Positions 31,478 through 39,687 of a stretch of DNA of 64,000 nt are shown here, one piece after another (position 1 is the first letter of the stretch; each line of letters opens with the position of its first letter). Both the position numbers and the translations under genes were made by a program. The notes under the pieces are model-generated. The model worked only from the letters and a program-made list of their open reading frames with translations. It searched no databases and was not told the DNA's origin. Origin of the DNA: Lysobacteraceae bacterium NML91-0213 (lineage in GTDB: Bacteria; Pseudomonadota; Gammaproteobacteria; Xanthomonadales; Xanthomonadaceae); the NCBI GenBank assembly GCA_002798175.1, contig NWQL01000001.1, positions 331,078 through 395,077 of the forward strand. Reading direction: 5' to 3'.

Positions 31478-31882
31478 ATGGCCGCACCCGATTCGACCCT
31501 TGCCCGTGCCGACCGGGTGGGCTTCGCCGCCTCGTTGCTGTGTGCGGTGCATTGCGCGGCGCTGCCGCTGGTGCTGGCGGTGTTGCCTGCGCTGGGCCTC
31601 GGAGTGGGCGGGTGGATCGACTTCGACCAGGCCTTCGTGGTGTTCGCGACGCTGCTGGGTGCCACCACCCTGACCATGGGCTGGCGCCGCCATCGTGCCT
31701 TCCACGCGTGGCTGCTGCTGGTGCCCGGCCTGGCCCTGGTATGGGTGGGCGCGTTCACCCGCCTGCATGACCATTCGATGACCCATGTGGCGGTGATGAC
31801 CGCCGGCGGCCTGCTGTTGGCGGCGGCGCATCTGGTGAATCTGAGGCTCACCCACGCGCGCGGCCAGCCGTCCACTGCGTGA
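31478..31882 (+). CDS. MerC-domain membrane protein
   Basis: A 134-residue inner membrane protein with about four hydrophobic segments and paired cysteines in the first (Cys22 and Cys26, LLCAVHCAALPL). This matches the MerC heavy-metal transporter-like family. A His-containing stretch (RLHDHSMTHVAVM) follows. An ATG at 31445 lies inside the Zur-box/-10 sequence and is unlikely to be used; 31478 follows a GGAAG. Divergent from znuD and sharing its control region, so a role in zinc rather than mercury handling is plausible. No mercury genes are nearby. Confidence 0.8.
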   Translation: MAAPDSTLARADRVGFAASLLCAVHCAALPLVLAVLPALGLGVGGWIDFDQAFVVFATLLGATTLTMGWRRHRAFHAWLLLVPGLALVWVGAFTRLHDHSMTHVAVMTAGGLLLAAAHLVNLRLTHARGQPSTA

Positions 31883-31949
31883 TAGCATTCGCGGTCCCGC
31901 GCGCCGACCGGCGCCGTGCAATCCCGGCACAGCATTCAGGAGTTAGACG

Positions 31950-32123
31950 ATGGGCAAGGGCGATCGCAAGACCCTCAAGGGCAAGCGCTACATTTCCAGC
32001 TACGGCAACGCCCGCAAGGCGGCCACCCGCGCCGCGGCCACCGCCGCCGCGCCGGTTGCGAAGAAGACCGTGGTGAAGGCGCCGGCCAAGAAGGTCGCCA
32101 AGAAGACCGTCGCCAAGGCGTGA
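31950..32123 (+). CDS. Small THX-family ribosomal protein with basic tail
   Basis: A 57-residue, strongly basic protein. The first 23 residues (MGKGDRKTLKGKRYISSYGN, then ARK) match bTHX, the 30S head protein first seen in Thermus. A lysine/alanine-rich extension follows (AAAPVAKKTVVKAPAKKVA...). A CAGGAGT site at 31938-31944 precedes the ATG. A terminator follows closely. Thermus THX is about 27 residues, so the C-terminal half is an extra nucleic-acid-binding-like tail. Confidence 0.85.
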   Translation: MGKGDRKTLKGKRYISSYGNARKAATRAAATAAAPVAKKTVVKAPAKKVAKKTVAKA

Positions 32124-32146
32124 GATCCGCCGCCGCGGCAGACTGG

Positions 32147-32173
32147 AAAAGCCCGCCATCGCGCGGGCTTTTT
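32147..32173 (+). terminator. Intrinsic terminator after the THX gene
   Basis: A 10-bp stem (AAAAGCCCGC at 32147-32156, complement at 32163-32172) with a 6-base loop and five T at 32169-32173. Confidence 0.9.
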
Positions 32174-32352
32174 CGTGCCTGGTGTTCCGGTCCGGCAACG
32201 TGTCTTGCGGTCTTCGGAGTCTGCGGTCTCCAGGATGGGTCCGGGAGTTCGAAGCTGCATGCGGTGGGCCGAGTAGGAACGACCAAGTCGGCCTTCGCCC
32301 CGCACTGCCTGCCTGCGAGTCGATTGAGCGGTTGCTTCGGAGCCCCCGCGCT

Positions 32353-32466
32353 GCCCGCCGCGGCCACAGGCGGATGCCCAGCCGGATATCTCCGCGTCCT
32401 GCTACCACATCCGGCCGCCGGCCATCCATGGCCGGCTCTGGACATCCCCCTGCGTCCGCGGCGGGC
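32353..32466 (-). repeat. Structured repeat, class A copy 1
   Basis: A 114-bp element. Outer arms at 32353-32381 and 32438-32466 pair at 25 of 29 positions. Inside are two smaller hairpins: CCGGCCAT-CC-ATGGCCGG and CCGGAT...ATCCGG, with a conserved loop. It is 110/114 identical to the copy at 36953-37066. On the minus strand its core matches the class B elements for the first 27 bases. The predicted fold is a three-way junction. Confidence 0.85.
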
Positions 32467-32644
32467 CCTGACCTGTCGTCGCGTTCCCCGGAAGGTCAAC
32501 GGCAGAGACGGTCAGGCCTTTCGGCATCGATGACTTCGGCTGCTCGCTGTCGATCTCTATCCGGATCGTCGGAAGCACGGCCGTGGTCGGTTGCAGACGA
32601 CTTCAGCGGCTCCGCTCTTACTTCCGAAGCCGGCGGATGGTCGA

Positions 32645-32763
32645 GCCCGTCGCGTGCACCGGGGGGTGTGCTCCCAGCCGGCCATGGATGGCCGGCGGCC
32701 GGCCGTGGTAGCTGGACGCGGACTCCGGCCGGGGGAGCACGCCCCCCGGTGCGCGCGTCGGGC
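32645..32763 (+). repeat. Structured repeat, class B copy 1
   Basis: A 119-bp element. Outer arms at 32645-32675 and 32733-32763 pair at 28 of 31 positions. The 57-bp interior (32676-32732) is identical to that of the copy at 37182-37300. It carries the hairpin CCGGCCAT-GG-ATGGCCGG and a second hairpin CCGGCC...GGCCGG. Its outer-stem sequence differs from class A although the pairing is kept. Confidence 0.85.
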
Positions 32764-32915
32764 AGCGCGGGTCCCGAAGAAGCGACTCGCGGACCCGTTA
32801 CGACACTCTGCTCGATCACCCGGGGTCCACAGGACCGCGGGGCTGAAGTTGCGCTGCGCCGTGTAGCGCCAACGCTCAACGACTCCACGCGACCTCGATC
32901 TGCGCGGTACCCGCC

Positions 32916-34124
32916 TCAGCGCTCCGCGCCGGCCTCGATTTCCGCCCACACGCGCAGGAAGTTGCCGCCGAGGATCCTGCCGATGTCCGCGTCCGTATAG
33001 CCGCGCGCCTGCAATCCGGCGATGAGGTTGGGATAGTCGGCGACACTCCTGAGGCCGTCGGGCAGGGCGCCGTCGACGCCATCGAAGTCCGAACCGATGC
33101 CGACGTGGTCGATGCCGACCAGCTTCACCGCATGGTCGATCTGGTCGAGCACGGCGTCGATCGCGGTCGGCGGCGACGGATGCTCGGCATCCCACTTCGC
33201 GACGAATGCGCGGCGGTCCTCCAGCGGCTCGCCGGCCGCGGCGCGCGCGTTGTTGCGTCGGTCGAACTCGCCGATGGCGCGGAAGTAGGCCTGCGTGTTC
33301 GCCGCGGCCTGCGGATTGACGAACGCATTGCCGAACGGGATCTGGATGACGCCGCCCTTCGCCGCGATCGCCTTCGCCAGCTCGTCGCTGAGGTTGCGCT
33401 CGAAGTCCGGGGTGAAGTGGCGCAGCGCCGAGTGGCTGGCGATCACCGGCACCCGGCTGAGTTCCACCGCCTGCGCGGTGGCGGCATCGGAGATGTGCGA
33501 CACGTCGACCATGATGCCGAGCCGGTTCATCTCCGCGATCACCTCGCGGCCGAACGGGCTCAGCCCGTTCCAGCGCTTTTCCAGCGTGTACGACGAATCG
33601 GCGATGCGGTTGTTGCCACTGTGGGCGAGGGTGATGTAGCGCACCCCACGCCGGTGGAAGCGTTCGAGCTCGGCGAGGTCGTCGCCGATCGGGCCGCCGT
33701 TCTCCATGCCCAGGGCCAGCAGCACGCGGCCGCCCTCGCGCAGGCGCTCGACATCGCCGGGCGAGGCCAGCAGCGCGAACCTGTCGGGATGGCGTGCGGC
33801 CAGCGCCTCGACCGCGTCGATCTGCTGGTGGGCGAGCTGGCGCGCGCTGCCGTCCTCGTCGCGCGCGGCGGAGGTGTAGATCGCCATGAAGGCGACATCG
33901 AGCCCGCCTTCGCGCGCGCGCGGGTAGTCGAACTCGCGCTCCGGCACCGGACCGCCGAGGTCCGCCCACTCGCCGACGAGGATGCCGGGCGCGTCGATAT
34001 GGGTATCGACGATGACCGCGTCCTGCGCCAGGCGTTGCGCGGCCTGGGGCGCCTGGGCGGCTGCGGACGACGCAAAGGCCAGGGCCACGGCGAGTGCGGA
34101 ATGGAGCAGGGCGGTGCGGGGCAT
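32916..34124 (-). CDS. Exported M19 (membrane) dipeptidase
   Basis: A 402-residue zinc dipeptidase of family M19. A signal peptide covers residues 1-23 (MPRTALLHSALAVALAFASS, cleavage after AAAQ). Metal ligands lie in VDTHIDAPG, LGMENGGPI and ASHSALRHFTPD; GIDHVGIGSDFDGVDGALP is the family signature. It hydrolyses dipeptides, possibly including D-amino-acid ones, in the periplasm. It is the downstream neighbour of hutI on the same strand (28-bp gap), so it may be co-transcribed. Confidence 0.92.
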   Translation of the reverse strand: MPRTALLHSALAVALAFASSAAAQAPQAAQRLAQDAVIVDTHIDAPGILVGEWADLGGPVPEREFDYPRAREGGLDVAFMAIYTSAARDEDGSARQLAHQQIDAVEALAARHPDRFALLASPGDVERLREGGRVLLALGMENGGPIGDDLAELERFHRRGVRYITLAHSGNNRIADSSYTLEKRWNGLSPFGREVIAEMNRLGIMVDVSHISDAATAQAVELSRVPVIASHSALRHFTPDFERNLSDELAKAIAAKGGVIQIPFGNAFVNPQAAANTQAYFRAIGEFDRRNNARAAAGEPLEDRRAFVAKWDAEHPSPPTAIDAVLDQIDHAVKLVGIDHVGIGSDFDGVDGALPDGLRSVADYPNLIAGLQARGYTDADIGRILGGNFLRVWAEIEAGAER

Positions 34125-34152
34125 GGAACCTCCGGGGCGGCAGATGCGGGTT

Positions 34153-35385
34153 TCAGTCGGTCAGGGCGGCGACACGGCGGCCTTCGGCATGCACGCTGCG
34201 CGCGAGCCGGCCGCCGAGCCAGTAGCAGAGTTCCGCCGGCTCGCGAACGTCCCAGTGCACGAAGTCGGCGCGCAGCCCGGCACGCAGGCGGCCGCGGTCA
34301 TGCAGGCCGAGCGCGCGTGCGGCGTTCACCGTCGCGCCGCGCAGCGCTTCCTCCGGCGTCAGCCGGAAATGCGTGCACGCCAGCTGCATCGCCTGGCGCA
34401 GCGACAGCAGCGGCGACGTGCCGGGATTGCAGTCGGTGGCCACCGCCATCGGCACGCCGGCGGCGCGGAATGCATCCAGCGGCGGCAGGCGGGTCTCGCG
34501 CAGTACATGGAAGGCTCCGGGCAGCAGCACCGCCACGGTGCCGGCGGCCGCCATCGCGGCGACGCCGCGTTCCGAGGTGTACTCGACATGGTCGGCGGAC
34601 AGCCCGCCGAACCCGGCGACCAGCGCCGCGCCTTCGCCATCGCTGAGCTGGTCGGCGTGCAGCTTCACCGGCAACCCCAGCGCGCGCGCCGCCTCGAACA
34701 GCCGGCGGGTCTGCGCGCGATCGAACCCGATGCGCTCGGCGAAGGCGTCCACCGCGTCGACCAGGCCCTCGGCATGCAGGCGCGGCAGCCACTCGATCGT
34801 GGCATCGATGTAGGCGTCGGCGCGCCCGGGGTATTCCGGCGGCAGCGCATGCGCGGCGAGATACGTGGTGCGCACGGTGACGCCGAGCACTTCGCCGATC
34901 CGGCGAGCCACCCGCAGCATCCTGCGCTCGCTGTCGAAGTCGAGCCCGTAGCCGGATTTCACCTCCAGCGTGGTCACTCCGTCGGCGACCAGTGCACGGG
35001 CGCGCGGCAGTGACTCGGCGAGCAGCGCGTCCTCGTCGGCGGCGCGCACCGCGCGCACGCTGGAGACGATGCCGCCACCGGCACGCGCGATCTCCTCGTA
35101 GCTTGCGCCCTGCAGGCGCTGCTCGAACTCGCCGGCGCGATTGCCGGCGAACACCAGGTGGGTGTGGCAGTCGACCAGCCCGGGGGTGATGCAGCCGCCG
35201 GCGCGGATCACTTCGTGTGCAAGTGCTTCGGGGGCGTCGGCCAGTGCGTCGGCCGCGCCGGCATGGGTCAGCACGCCGTCCTTCCAGCCGAGCGCGCCGT
35301 TGGGGATCGCGCCGTAGCCGGCGTCGTCGCCCAGCGTCACCAGCGTGGGGCCGACGATCAGCCCGTCCCAGCGCTCAGTGCCCAT
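34153..35385 (-). CDS. hutI: Imidazolonepropionase
   Basis: A 410-residue amidohydrolase, third step of histidine degradation: imidazolonepropionate to N-formimidoyl-glutamate. Metal site [23 protein letters not shown], with [28 protein letters not shown] and [16 protein letters not shown]. The start at 35385 ([15 protein letters not shown]) agrees with family length. Divergent from hutF, which acts on its product. It overlaps the end of a small upstream frame by 11 bases. Confidence 0.95.
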   Translation of the reverse strand: MGTERWDGLIVGPTLVTLGDDAGYGAIPNGALGWKDGVLTHAGAADALADAPEALAHEVIRAGGCITPGLVDCHTHLVFAGNRAGEFEQRLQGASYEEIARAGGGIVSSVRAVRAADEDALLAESLPRARALVADGVTTLEVKSGYGLDFDSERRMLRVARRIGEVLGVTVRTTYLAAHALPPEYPGRADAYIDATIEWLPRLHAEGLVDAVDAFAERIGFDRAQTRRLFEAARALGLPVKLHADQLSDGEGAALVAGFGGLSADHVEYTSERGVAAMAAAGTVAVLLPGAFHVLRETRLPPLDAFRAAGVPMAVATDCNPGTSPLLSLRQAMQLACTHFRLTPEEALRGATVNAARALGLHDRGRLRAGLRADFVHWDVREPAELCYWLGGRLARSVHAEGRRVAALTD

Positions 35386-35557
35386 CGTCGCCTCCGTTGC
35401 GGGAGCCACCGGCATCATCGCGCGGCGGACTGCGCGTGCGGCTGCGACGCGCGCCGGGCCCGCGCAGGCGTTCGCGTGCAACGAGCAGGATGACGGCGAG
35501 GCCGAGCACCAGCGCGCCCAGGACCACCAGCGTTTCGACCATGCGTACGTACAACAT
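35375..35557 (-). CDS. Possible small single-pass membrane protein
   Basis: A 60-residue frame: one transmembrane helix ([21 protein letters not shown]) followed by a basic and polar tail ([17 protein letters not shown]...). Its stop overlaps the hutI start. There is no strong ribosome binding site. An ATG at 35542 would shorten it by five residues. The hydrophobic helix makes it protein-like, but it could be chance coding in the hutI-hutF divergent region. No family recognised. Confidence 0.45.
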   Translation of the reverse strand: MLYVRMVETLVVLGALVLGLAVILLVARERLRGPGARRSRTRSPPRDDAGGSRNGGDDGH

Positions 35558-35611
35558 CACTGAACGAGCAGGTAGCCTAGCGCATTCCTCCGATGCACCC
35601 GCGAGCCGCCG

Positions 35612-36868
35612 ATGTCCCGAGCGCTGACCATTTCCCGCGAGCCCGGTGGCTGGCGCGTGCCCGGCCTGTCCAACCTGCATTCGCACGCGTTCCAGCGGGC
35701 AATGGCGGGCATGGCCGAACGCCGCACCCGCGCAGCCGACGCCGCGCATGATTCGTTCTGGACCTGGCGCGAGACGATGTACCACTTCGCCCAGCGCATG
35801 ACCCCGGACACCCTGCATGCGGTGGCGGCGCAGCTGTACGTGGAAATGCTCGAGGCCGGCTACACGCGGGTGTGCGAGTTCCATTACGTCCACCATCGCC
35901 CGGATGGCGGCCCGTATGACGATCCCGCGGAGATGTCACTGGCCCTGCTGGCCGCCGCGCGCGAGACCGGCATCCGCCTGACCCTGCTGCCGGTGCTGTA
36001 CATGACCGGCGGCTTCGACGGGCGCGCGCTGTCGCCGCGGCAGGCGCGCTTCGGCCACACGGTGGATGCCTACCTGCGCCTGTTCGAAACCCTGCGCGCC
36101 CGCGAATGCGAGGACCTGCGCGTGGGCGTTGCGCTGCACAGCCTGCGCGCGGTGCCGGAGCCGGCAATGCACGAGGTGCTCGCGGCATTGCCCGCGGGCA
36201 CGCCGGTGCACATCCATGTCGCTGAGCAGATCGGCGAGGTCGAGGACTGCCTCGCGGTGCGCGGTGCACGCCCGGTGCGGTGGCTGCTCGACCACGCCCC
36301 CGTGGGTGCGGACTGGACGCTGGTGCATGCCACGCACCTCGATGCCGACGAGACCGCGCGGCTGGCGCGCAGCGGTGCCACGGTCGCGTTGTGCCCGACG
36401 ACGGAAGCCAATCTCGGCGACGGCCTGTTCCCGTTGCGCGGCTATCTCGATGCCGGCGGGCACTGGGGGATCGGTTCGGACTCGCATATCTCGGTGTCGC
36501 CGGTGGAGGAGCTGCGCTGGCTTGAATACGGACAACGGCTGGCGAGCGGTCGTCGCAACGTTGCGGCGGGTGCGTTCGACAGCGTCGGCCACACCCTGCT
36601 TGCAGGTGCGCTGGATGGTGATCGCGCGACCGGCTTCGACGCCGACGACGAATGGCTGCTGCTGGATGCCGACGCACCGGTGCTGACGGGCGCGGACGCC
36701 GATGATCTGGCCGACCGCTGGATCTTCAGCGGCAACCGCCCGCTGGTGCGCGAGAGCCGCATCGGCGAGCGCCAGCTGGTGGTCGACGGCCGTCATCTCC
36801 AGGCCGATGCCATCGTCGAGGACTACCGCCGCGCGATGCGCGCGTTGTTGGGGGATCAGGGCGGGTAG
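35612..36868 (+). CDS. hutF: Formimidoylglutamate deiminase
   Basis: A 418-residue amidohydrolase converting N-formimidoyl-glutamate to N-formyl-glutamate and ammonia, the branch used by Pseudomonas and Xanthomonas. Metal site LSNLHSHAFQRAMAGMAE, then TWRETMYHFAQRMTP, EFHYVHH, HIHVAEQ and SDSHISVSPVEELR. Divergent from hutI with a 54-bp gap to the small frame. The next enzyme, HutG, is not in the window. A repeat-bearing gap follows. Confidence 0.93.
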   Translation: MSRALTISREPGGWRVPGLSNLHSHAFQRAMAGMAERRTRAADAAHDSFWTWRETMYHFAQRMTPDTLHAVAAQLYVEMLEAGYTRVCEFHYVHHRPDGGPYDDPAEMSLALLAAARETGIRLTLLPVLYMTGGFDGRALSPRQARFGHTVDAYLRLFETLRARECEDLRVGVALHSLRAVPEPAMHEVLAALPAGTPVHIHVAEQIGEVEDCLAVRGARPVRWLLDHAPVGADWTLVHATHLDADETARLARSGATVALCPTTEANLGDGLFPLRGYLDAGGHWGIGSDSHISVSPVEELRWLEYGQRLASGRRNVAAGAFDSVGHTLLAGALDGDRATGFDADDEWLLLDADAPVLTGADADDLADRWIFSGNRPLVRESRIGERQLVVDGRHLQADAIVEDYRRAMRALLGDQGG

Positions 36869-36952
36869 GCGACAGCCATCGCAGGAAGGGTTCGTCCGGT
36901 ATCCGGAAGTACGGCTCTTCCCCGATCGAGGGCGCCGGTGTGATTCCGGGCG

Positions 36953-37066
36953 GCCCGCCGCGGCCGCAGGGGGATGCCCAGCCGGATATCTCCGCGTCCT
37001 GCTCCCACATCCGGCCGCCGGCCATCCATGGCCGGCTCTGGACATCCCCCTGCGTCCACGGCGGGC
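36953..37066 (-). repeat. Structured repeat, class A copy 2
   Basis: A 114-bp copy of the class A element, 4600 bp from copy 1 and in the same orientation. Outer arms at 36953-36981 and 37038-37066 pair at 26 of 29 positions. One of four differences from copy 1 restores a stem base pair. It lies 84 bp after hutF. Confidence 0.85.
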
Positions 37067-37181
37067 CCGAACCGTCGTTCGCGTCCGGACGAGGTAAAAG
37101 GCGAAGGACGTCGGGCGTCGTGGCAGGGCGACGCCGACGCAACCACTGCGGATTTCCTTGCCGGAGCCGGCGACCGCCCGT

Positions 37182-37300
37182 GCCCGTCGCGTGCGCCGGG
37201 GTGGGTGTTCCCAGCCGGCCATGGATGGCCGGCGGCCGGCCGTGGTAGCTGGACGCGGACTCCGGCCGGGGGAGCACCCGCCCCGGCGCACGCGACGGGC
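37182..37300 (+). repeat. Structured repeat, class B copy 2
   Basis: A 119-bp copy of the class B element, 115 bp after the class A copy. Outer arms at 37182-37212 and 37270-37300 pair at 29 of 31 positions. Several arm bases differ from copy 1 yet pairing is retained on both sides, which is compensatory change. The interior is identical to copy 1. Confidence 0.85.
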
Positions 37301-37537
37301 GGCGCGACGCCAAACGAAGCCCCTCACCGCCCGGCGTCCTGGCGTTGCGCTACGGCCGCCGCATGAAGAAGCGCGAGTACAACGTCCCGTGTGCACGATG
37401 GGCGACGCGGCGCGCTCGCCGGGCTCGACCGGACGTCACGCAGTGTGCTGCTGCCTGATCCCGATACGCTGTCCGCCACCGGCCCGCAACGCGGGAACGG
37501 ACCCCGTTGCCCTGATGTTCTTCCAGGAGGAATCCGG

Positions 37538-39196
37538 ATGCATGCATGCCTTCGCCTTGTCCCGCTCGTGGTCGCACTGATGGCCGCGCAACCCGCCGCA
37601 CGGGCCGCCGGCCTGCCTTCGCTCGAAGTCGCACTCGAGCAGCGCCTGGCCGGCGATCGCAGCGGCGCCTGCATCGCCGCCGCGGTGATCGACGGCGCGC
37701 GGGTGGAGCGCGTGCATCGTTGCGTCGATCCCGCCGCGCAGCCACGCATCGAGGGCCGCGCGGCCTTCGAGATCGGCTCGGTCACCAAGACCATGACCGC
37801 GGCGCTGCTGGCCACGCTGATCGAGAGCGGCGAAGTGTCGCTGGATGATCCGCTTGCGAGCCTGCTGCCGGCGGGCACGCAGGTGCCGGAGTTCGAGGGC
37901 CAACCGATCCTGCTGCGGCACGTGGTCACCCACACCTCGGGCCTTCCGGCATTGCCGTCGCGGATGCGGGTTGCCGATCCCGCGAATCCCTATGCGGCGC
38001 TGGACGAGGACGTGCTGCTGGCGTCGCTGGCTGATGTGCGGCTGGCACAGCCGCCCGGCACGCAGGTCGCGTACTCCAATTTCGCCTCGATGGTGCTGTC
38101 GTGGGCGCTGGCGAAGCGCGCCGGCGTCGACTTCGAATCGCTGCTGCGCAGGGAGCTGCTGGCACCGCTCGGCATGCACGATGCGTATATCGGCCAGGCG
38201 CCGCAGGGCGTGACGGCCGTGCAGGGCCATCTGCCTGGCGGAACGCCGACCAGCGCGTGGACCTTCCCGGTCGACATGGCCGGCGTCGGTGGCGTGCGCG
38301 CCACCCTCGACGACATGGTGCGTTACGCGCAGGCCCAGCTTGGGCAGGTGGATGCGCCGGTCGCAGCGGCGCTGGCGCGCACGCAGCAGCCTGAGCGTGC
38401 CGGCATCGCGATGAACTGGATGCTGGCCACGCCGGAAGGCCACACCGTGCATGCACACGAGGGCGGAACCGGTGGGTTCTCCTCACTCGTGGCTTTCGAC
38501 CGCGCACGGAGCAGGGCGGTGGTGCTGCTGTCGGATACCGCGCTGCATTCGATGGGCGGCCTGGGCCAGCTCGGCATGCATCTGCTCGGGTTGCAGGCAT
38601 CACCGGGCGTCCCGCGGCGACCAGCCACGCCGTCCGGCGAACTGCTGGATGCCCTGGCGGGCGACTACCGGCTCGAAGGTGCCGGCACGCTCACCCTGGC
38701 GCGCCGCGGCAATGGGCTGGTGGTGCAGGCCGCGGGTCAGCCGGAGTTCGCATTCGGCTACGACGATGCCGGCGAATTCCACCTGCGCGAGGTGGATGCG
38801 GTGCTGCGCCCGCAGCGCGGTGACGATGGCCAATACGGGTTCGTCTGGGTCCAGGGTGGCGGCGAACTGCGCGCGCGTCGGGCCGCAGAGGAGGCGGGCG
38901 CGCAACCGATGCCGGCGGCCGGCATCCTGCGCGGATATGCCGGCAGCTATGCCCTGATGCCCGGCTTCGAACTGGAGGTGCGCGAACGCGATGGCGGCCT
39001 GTATGCGCAGGCGACCGGGCAGGGCGAGTTCGCACTGTCCGCAACCGCCAGCGACGATGTCTTCGCCGCGCCGGCGTTCGGTATCGAGATCCGCTTCCAG
39101 CGCGACGCGGAAGGCGCCGTGGCCGGCCTGGAACTGCGCCAGGGCGGCAACGTGATGCGCGCGCAGAGACGCCAGGGAGAGCGCGCGTCGCGCTAG
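37538..39196 (+). CDS. Exported serine hydrolase (class C beta-lactamase-like)
   Basis: A 552-residue protein with a signal peptide (residues 1-23). The N-terminal domain, about 25-395, is a class C beta-lactamase/D-peptidase fold: SVTK (Ser81, Lys84), YSN (179-181) and HEGGTGGF. The C-terminal 150 residues form two beta-rich, lipocalin-like repeats typical of esterase-type members. It is therefore more likely a peptidase or esterase than a resistance enzyme. CCAGGAGG precedes the ATG at 37538. Its stop shares CTAG with the convergent ogt stop. Confidence 0.88.
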   Translation: MHACLRLVPLVVALMAAQPAARAAGLPSLEVALEQRLAGDRSGACIAAAVIDGARVERVHRCVDPAAQPRIEGRAAFEIGSVTKTMTAALLATLIESGEVSLDDPLASLLPAGTQVPEFEGQPILLRHVVTHTSGLPALPSRMRVADPANPYAALDEDVLLASLADVRLAQPPGTQVAYSNFASMVLSWALAKRAGVDFESLLRRELLAPLGMHDAYIGQAPQGVTAVQGHLPGGTPTSAWTFPVDMAGVGGVRATLDDMVRYAQAQLGQVDAPVAAALARTQQPERAGIAMNWMLATPEGHTVHAHEGGTGGFSSLVAFDRARSRAVVLLSDTALHSMGGLGQLGMHLLGLQASPGVPRRPATPSGELLDALAGDYRLEGAGTLTLARRGNGLVVQAAGQPEFAFGYDDAGEFHLREVDAVLRPQRGDDGQYGFVWVQGGGELRARRAAEEAGAQPMPAAGILRGYAGSYALMPGFELEVRERDGGLYAQATGQGEFALSATASDDVFAAPAFGIEIRFQRDAEGAVAGLELRQGGNVMRAQRRQGERASR

Positions 39197-39687
39197 AGCA
39201 GCGCCTGCGGCAACGCACCTTCCAGCGCCAGCAGATAGCGCTTGGTGGGCAGGCCGCCGCCAAAGCCGGTGAGCCCGCCGCCGGCACCGATCACCCGGTG
39301 ACAGGGCAGCACGATCGGCAACGGGTTGCGCCCGTTGGCGGCGCCCACCGCGCGGGCCGCAGCGGGGCGGCCAACCCGTGCCGCCAGCTGTGCGTAGCTG
39401 GCGGTGCTGCCGTACGGAATGTCCGCCAGCGCCTGCCAGACCGCACGCTGGAATGTGGTTCCATGCGGCGCCAGCGGCAGGTCGAAGACGCGTCGCGTGC
39501 CGGCGAAATAGGCCGCGAGCTGGCGGCGAGCCTCGTCGATCAACGGGTGATCGCCCGGGGTCCAGTCGTCACCCATGCGGATCGGGTGCCGGTTCTCGGG
39601 GAATGCGATCGCGTGCAGGCCCGCGTCGGAGGCCGCAACCAGCAGCGGGCCGACCGGGCTGTCGACGTGGGTGTAGTGGATGCTCAT
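39193..39687 (-). CDS. ogt: Methylated-DNA-protein-cysteine methyltransferase
   Basis: A 164-residue suicide methyltransferase repairing O6-alkylguanine. The alkyl-acceptor Cys129 is in LPIVLPCHRVIGAGG; the DNA-binding helix region is PYGSTASYAQLAARVG. The start at 39687 overlaps the stop of the upstream Ada-AlkA gene by four bases (TGA within ATGA), so the two are coupled and form an alkylation-repair operon. Confidence 0.94.
   Translation of the reverse strand: MSIHYTHVDSPVGPLLVAASDAGLHAIAFPENRHPIRMGDDWTPGDHPLIDEARRQLAAYFAGTRRVFDLPLAPHGTTFQRAVWQALADIPYGSTASYAQLAARVGRPAAARAVGAANGRNPLPIVLPCHRVIGAGGGLTGFGGGLPTKRYLLALEGALPQALL

Larger units (their letters stand above)
32174..32915. other. Gene-free region carrying structured repeats
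   Basis: 742 bp between the convergent THX and dipeptidase genes. It holds two structured repeats (32353-32466 and 32645-32763) separated by 178 bp of unique sequence. Open frames across it show no protein-like features. Confidence 0.6.

Noticed and set aside
32353-37300. The repeats as integron attC sites or a CRISPR array
   Set aside because: No integrase, no cassettes, no regular spacers; copies come as opposite-oriented pairs with long unique spacers.
32353-37300. The repeats as simple SMAG/GTAG REP elements of Stenotrophomonas
   Set aside because: REPs are about 20-30 bp single hairpins with a GTAG-type head; these are 114-119 bp with a long outer stem, although a GTGG tetranucleotide occurs in the loop. 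Kept open rather than assigned.
37538-39196. The serine hydrolase as a beta-lactam resistance gene
   Set aside because: The C-terminal beta-rich domain and general esterase-like layout argue for a peptidase or esterase; no AmpR-type regulator is adjacent.
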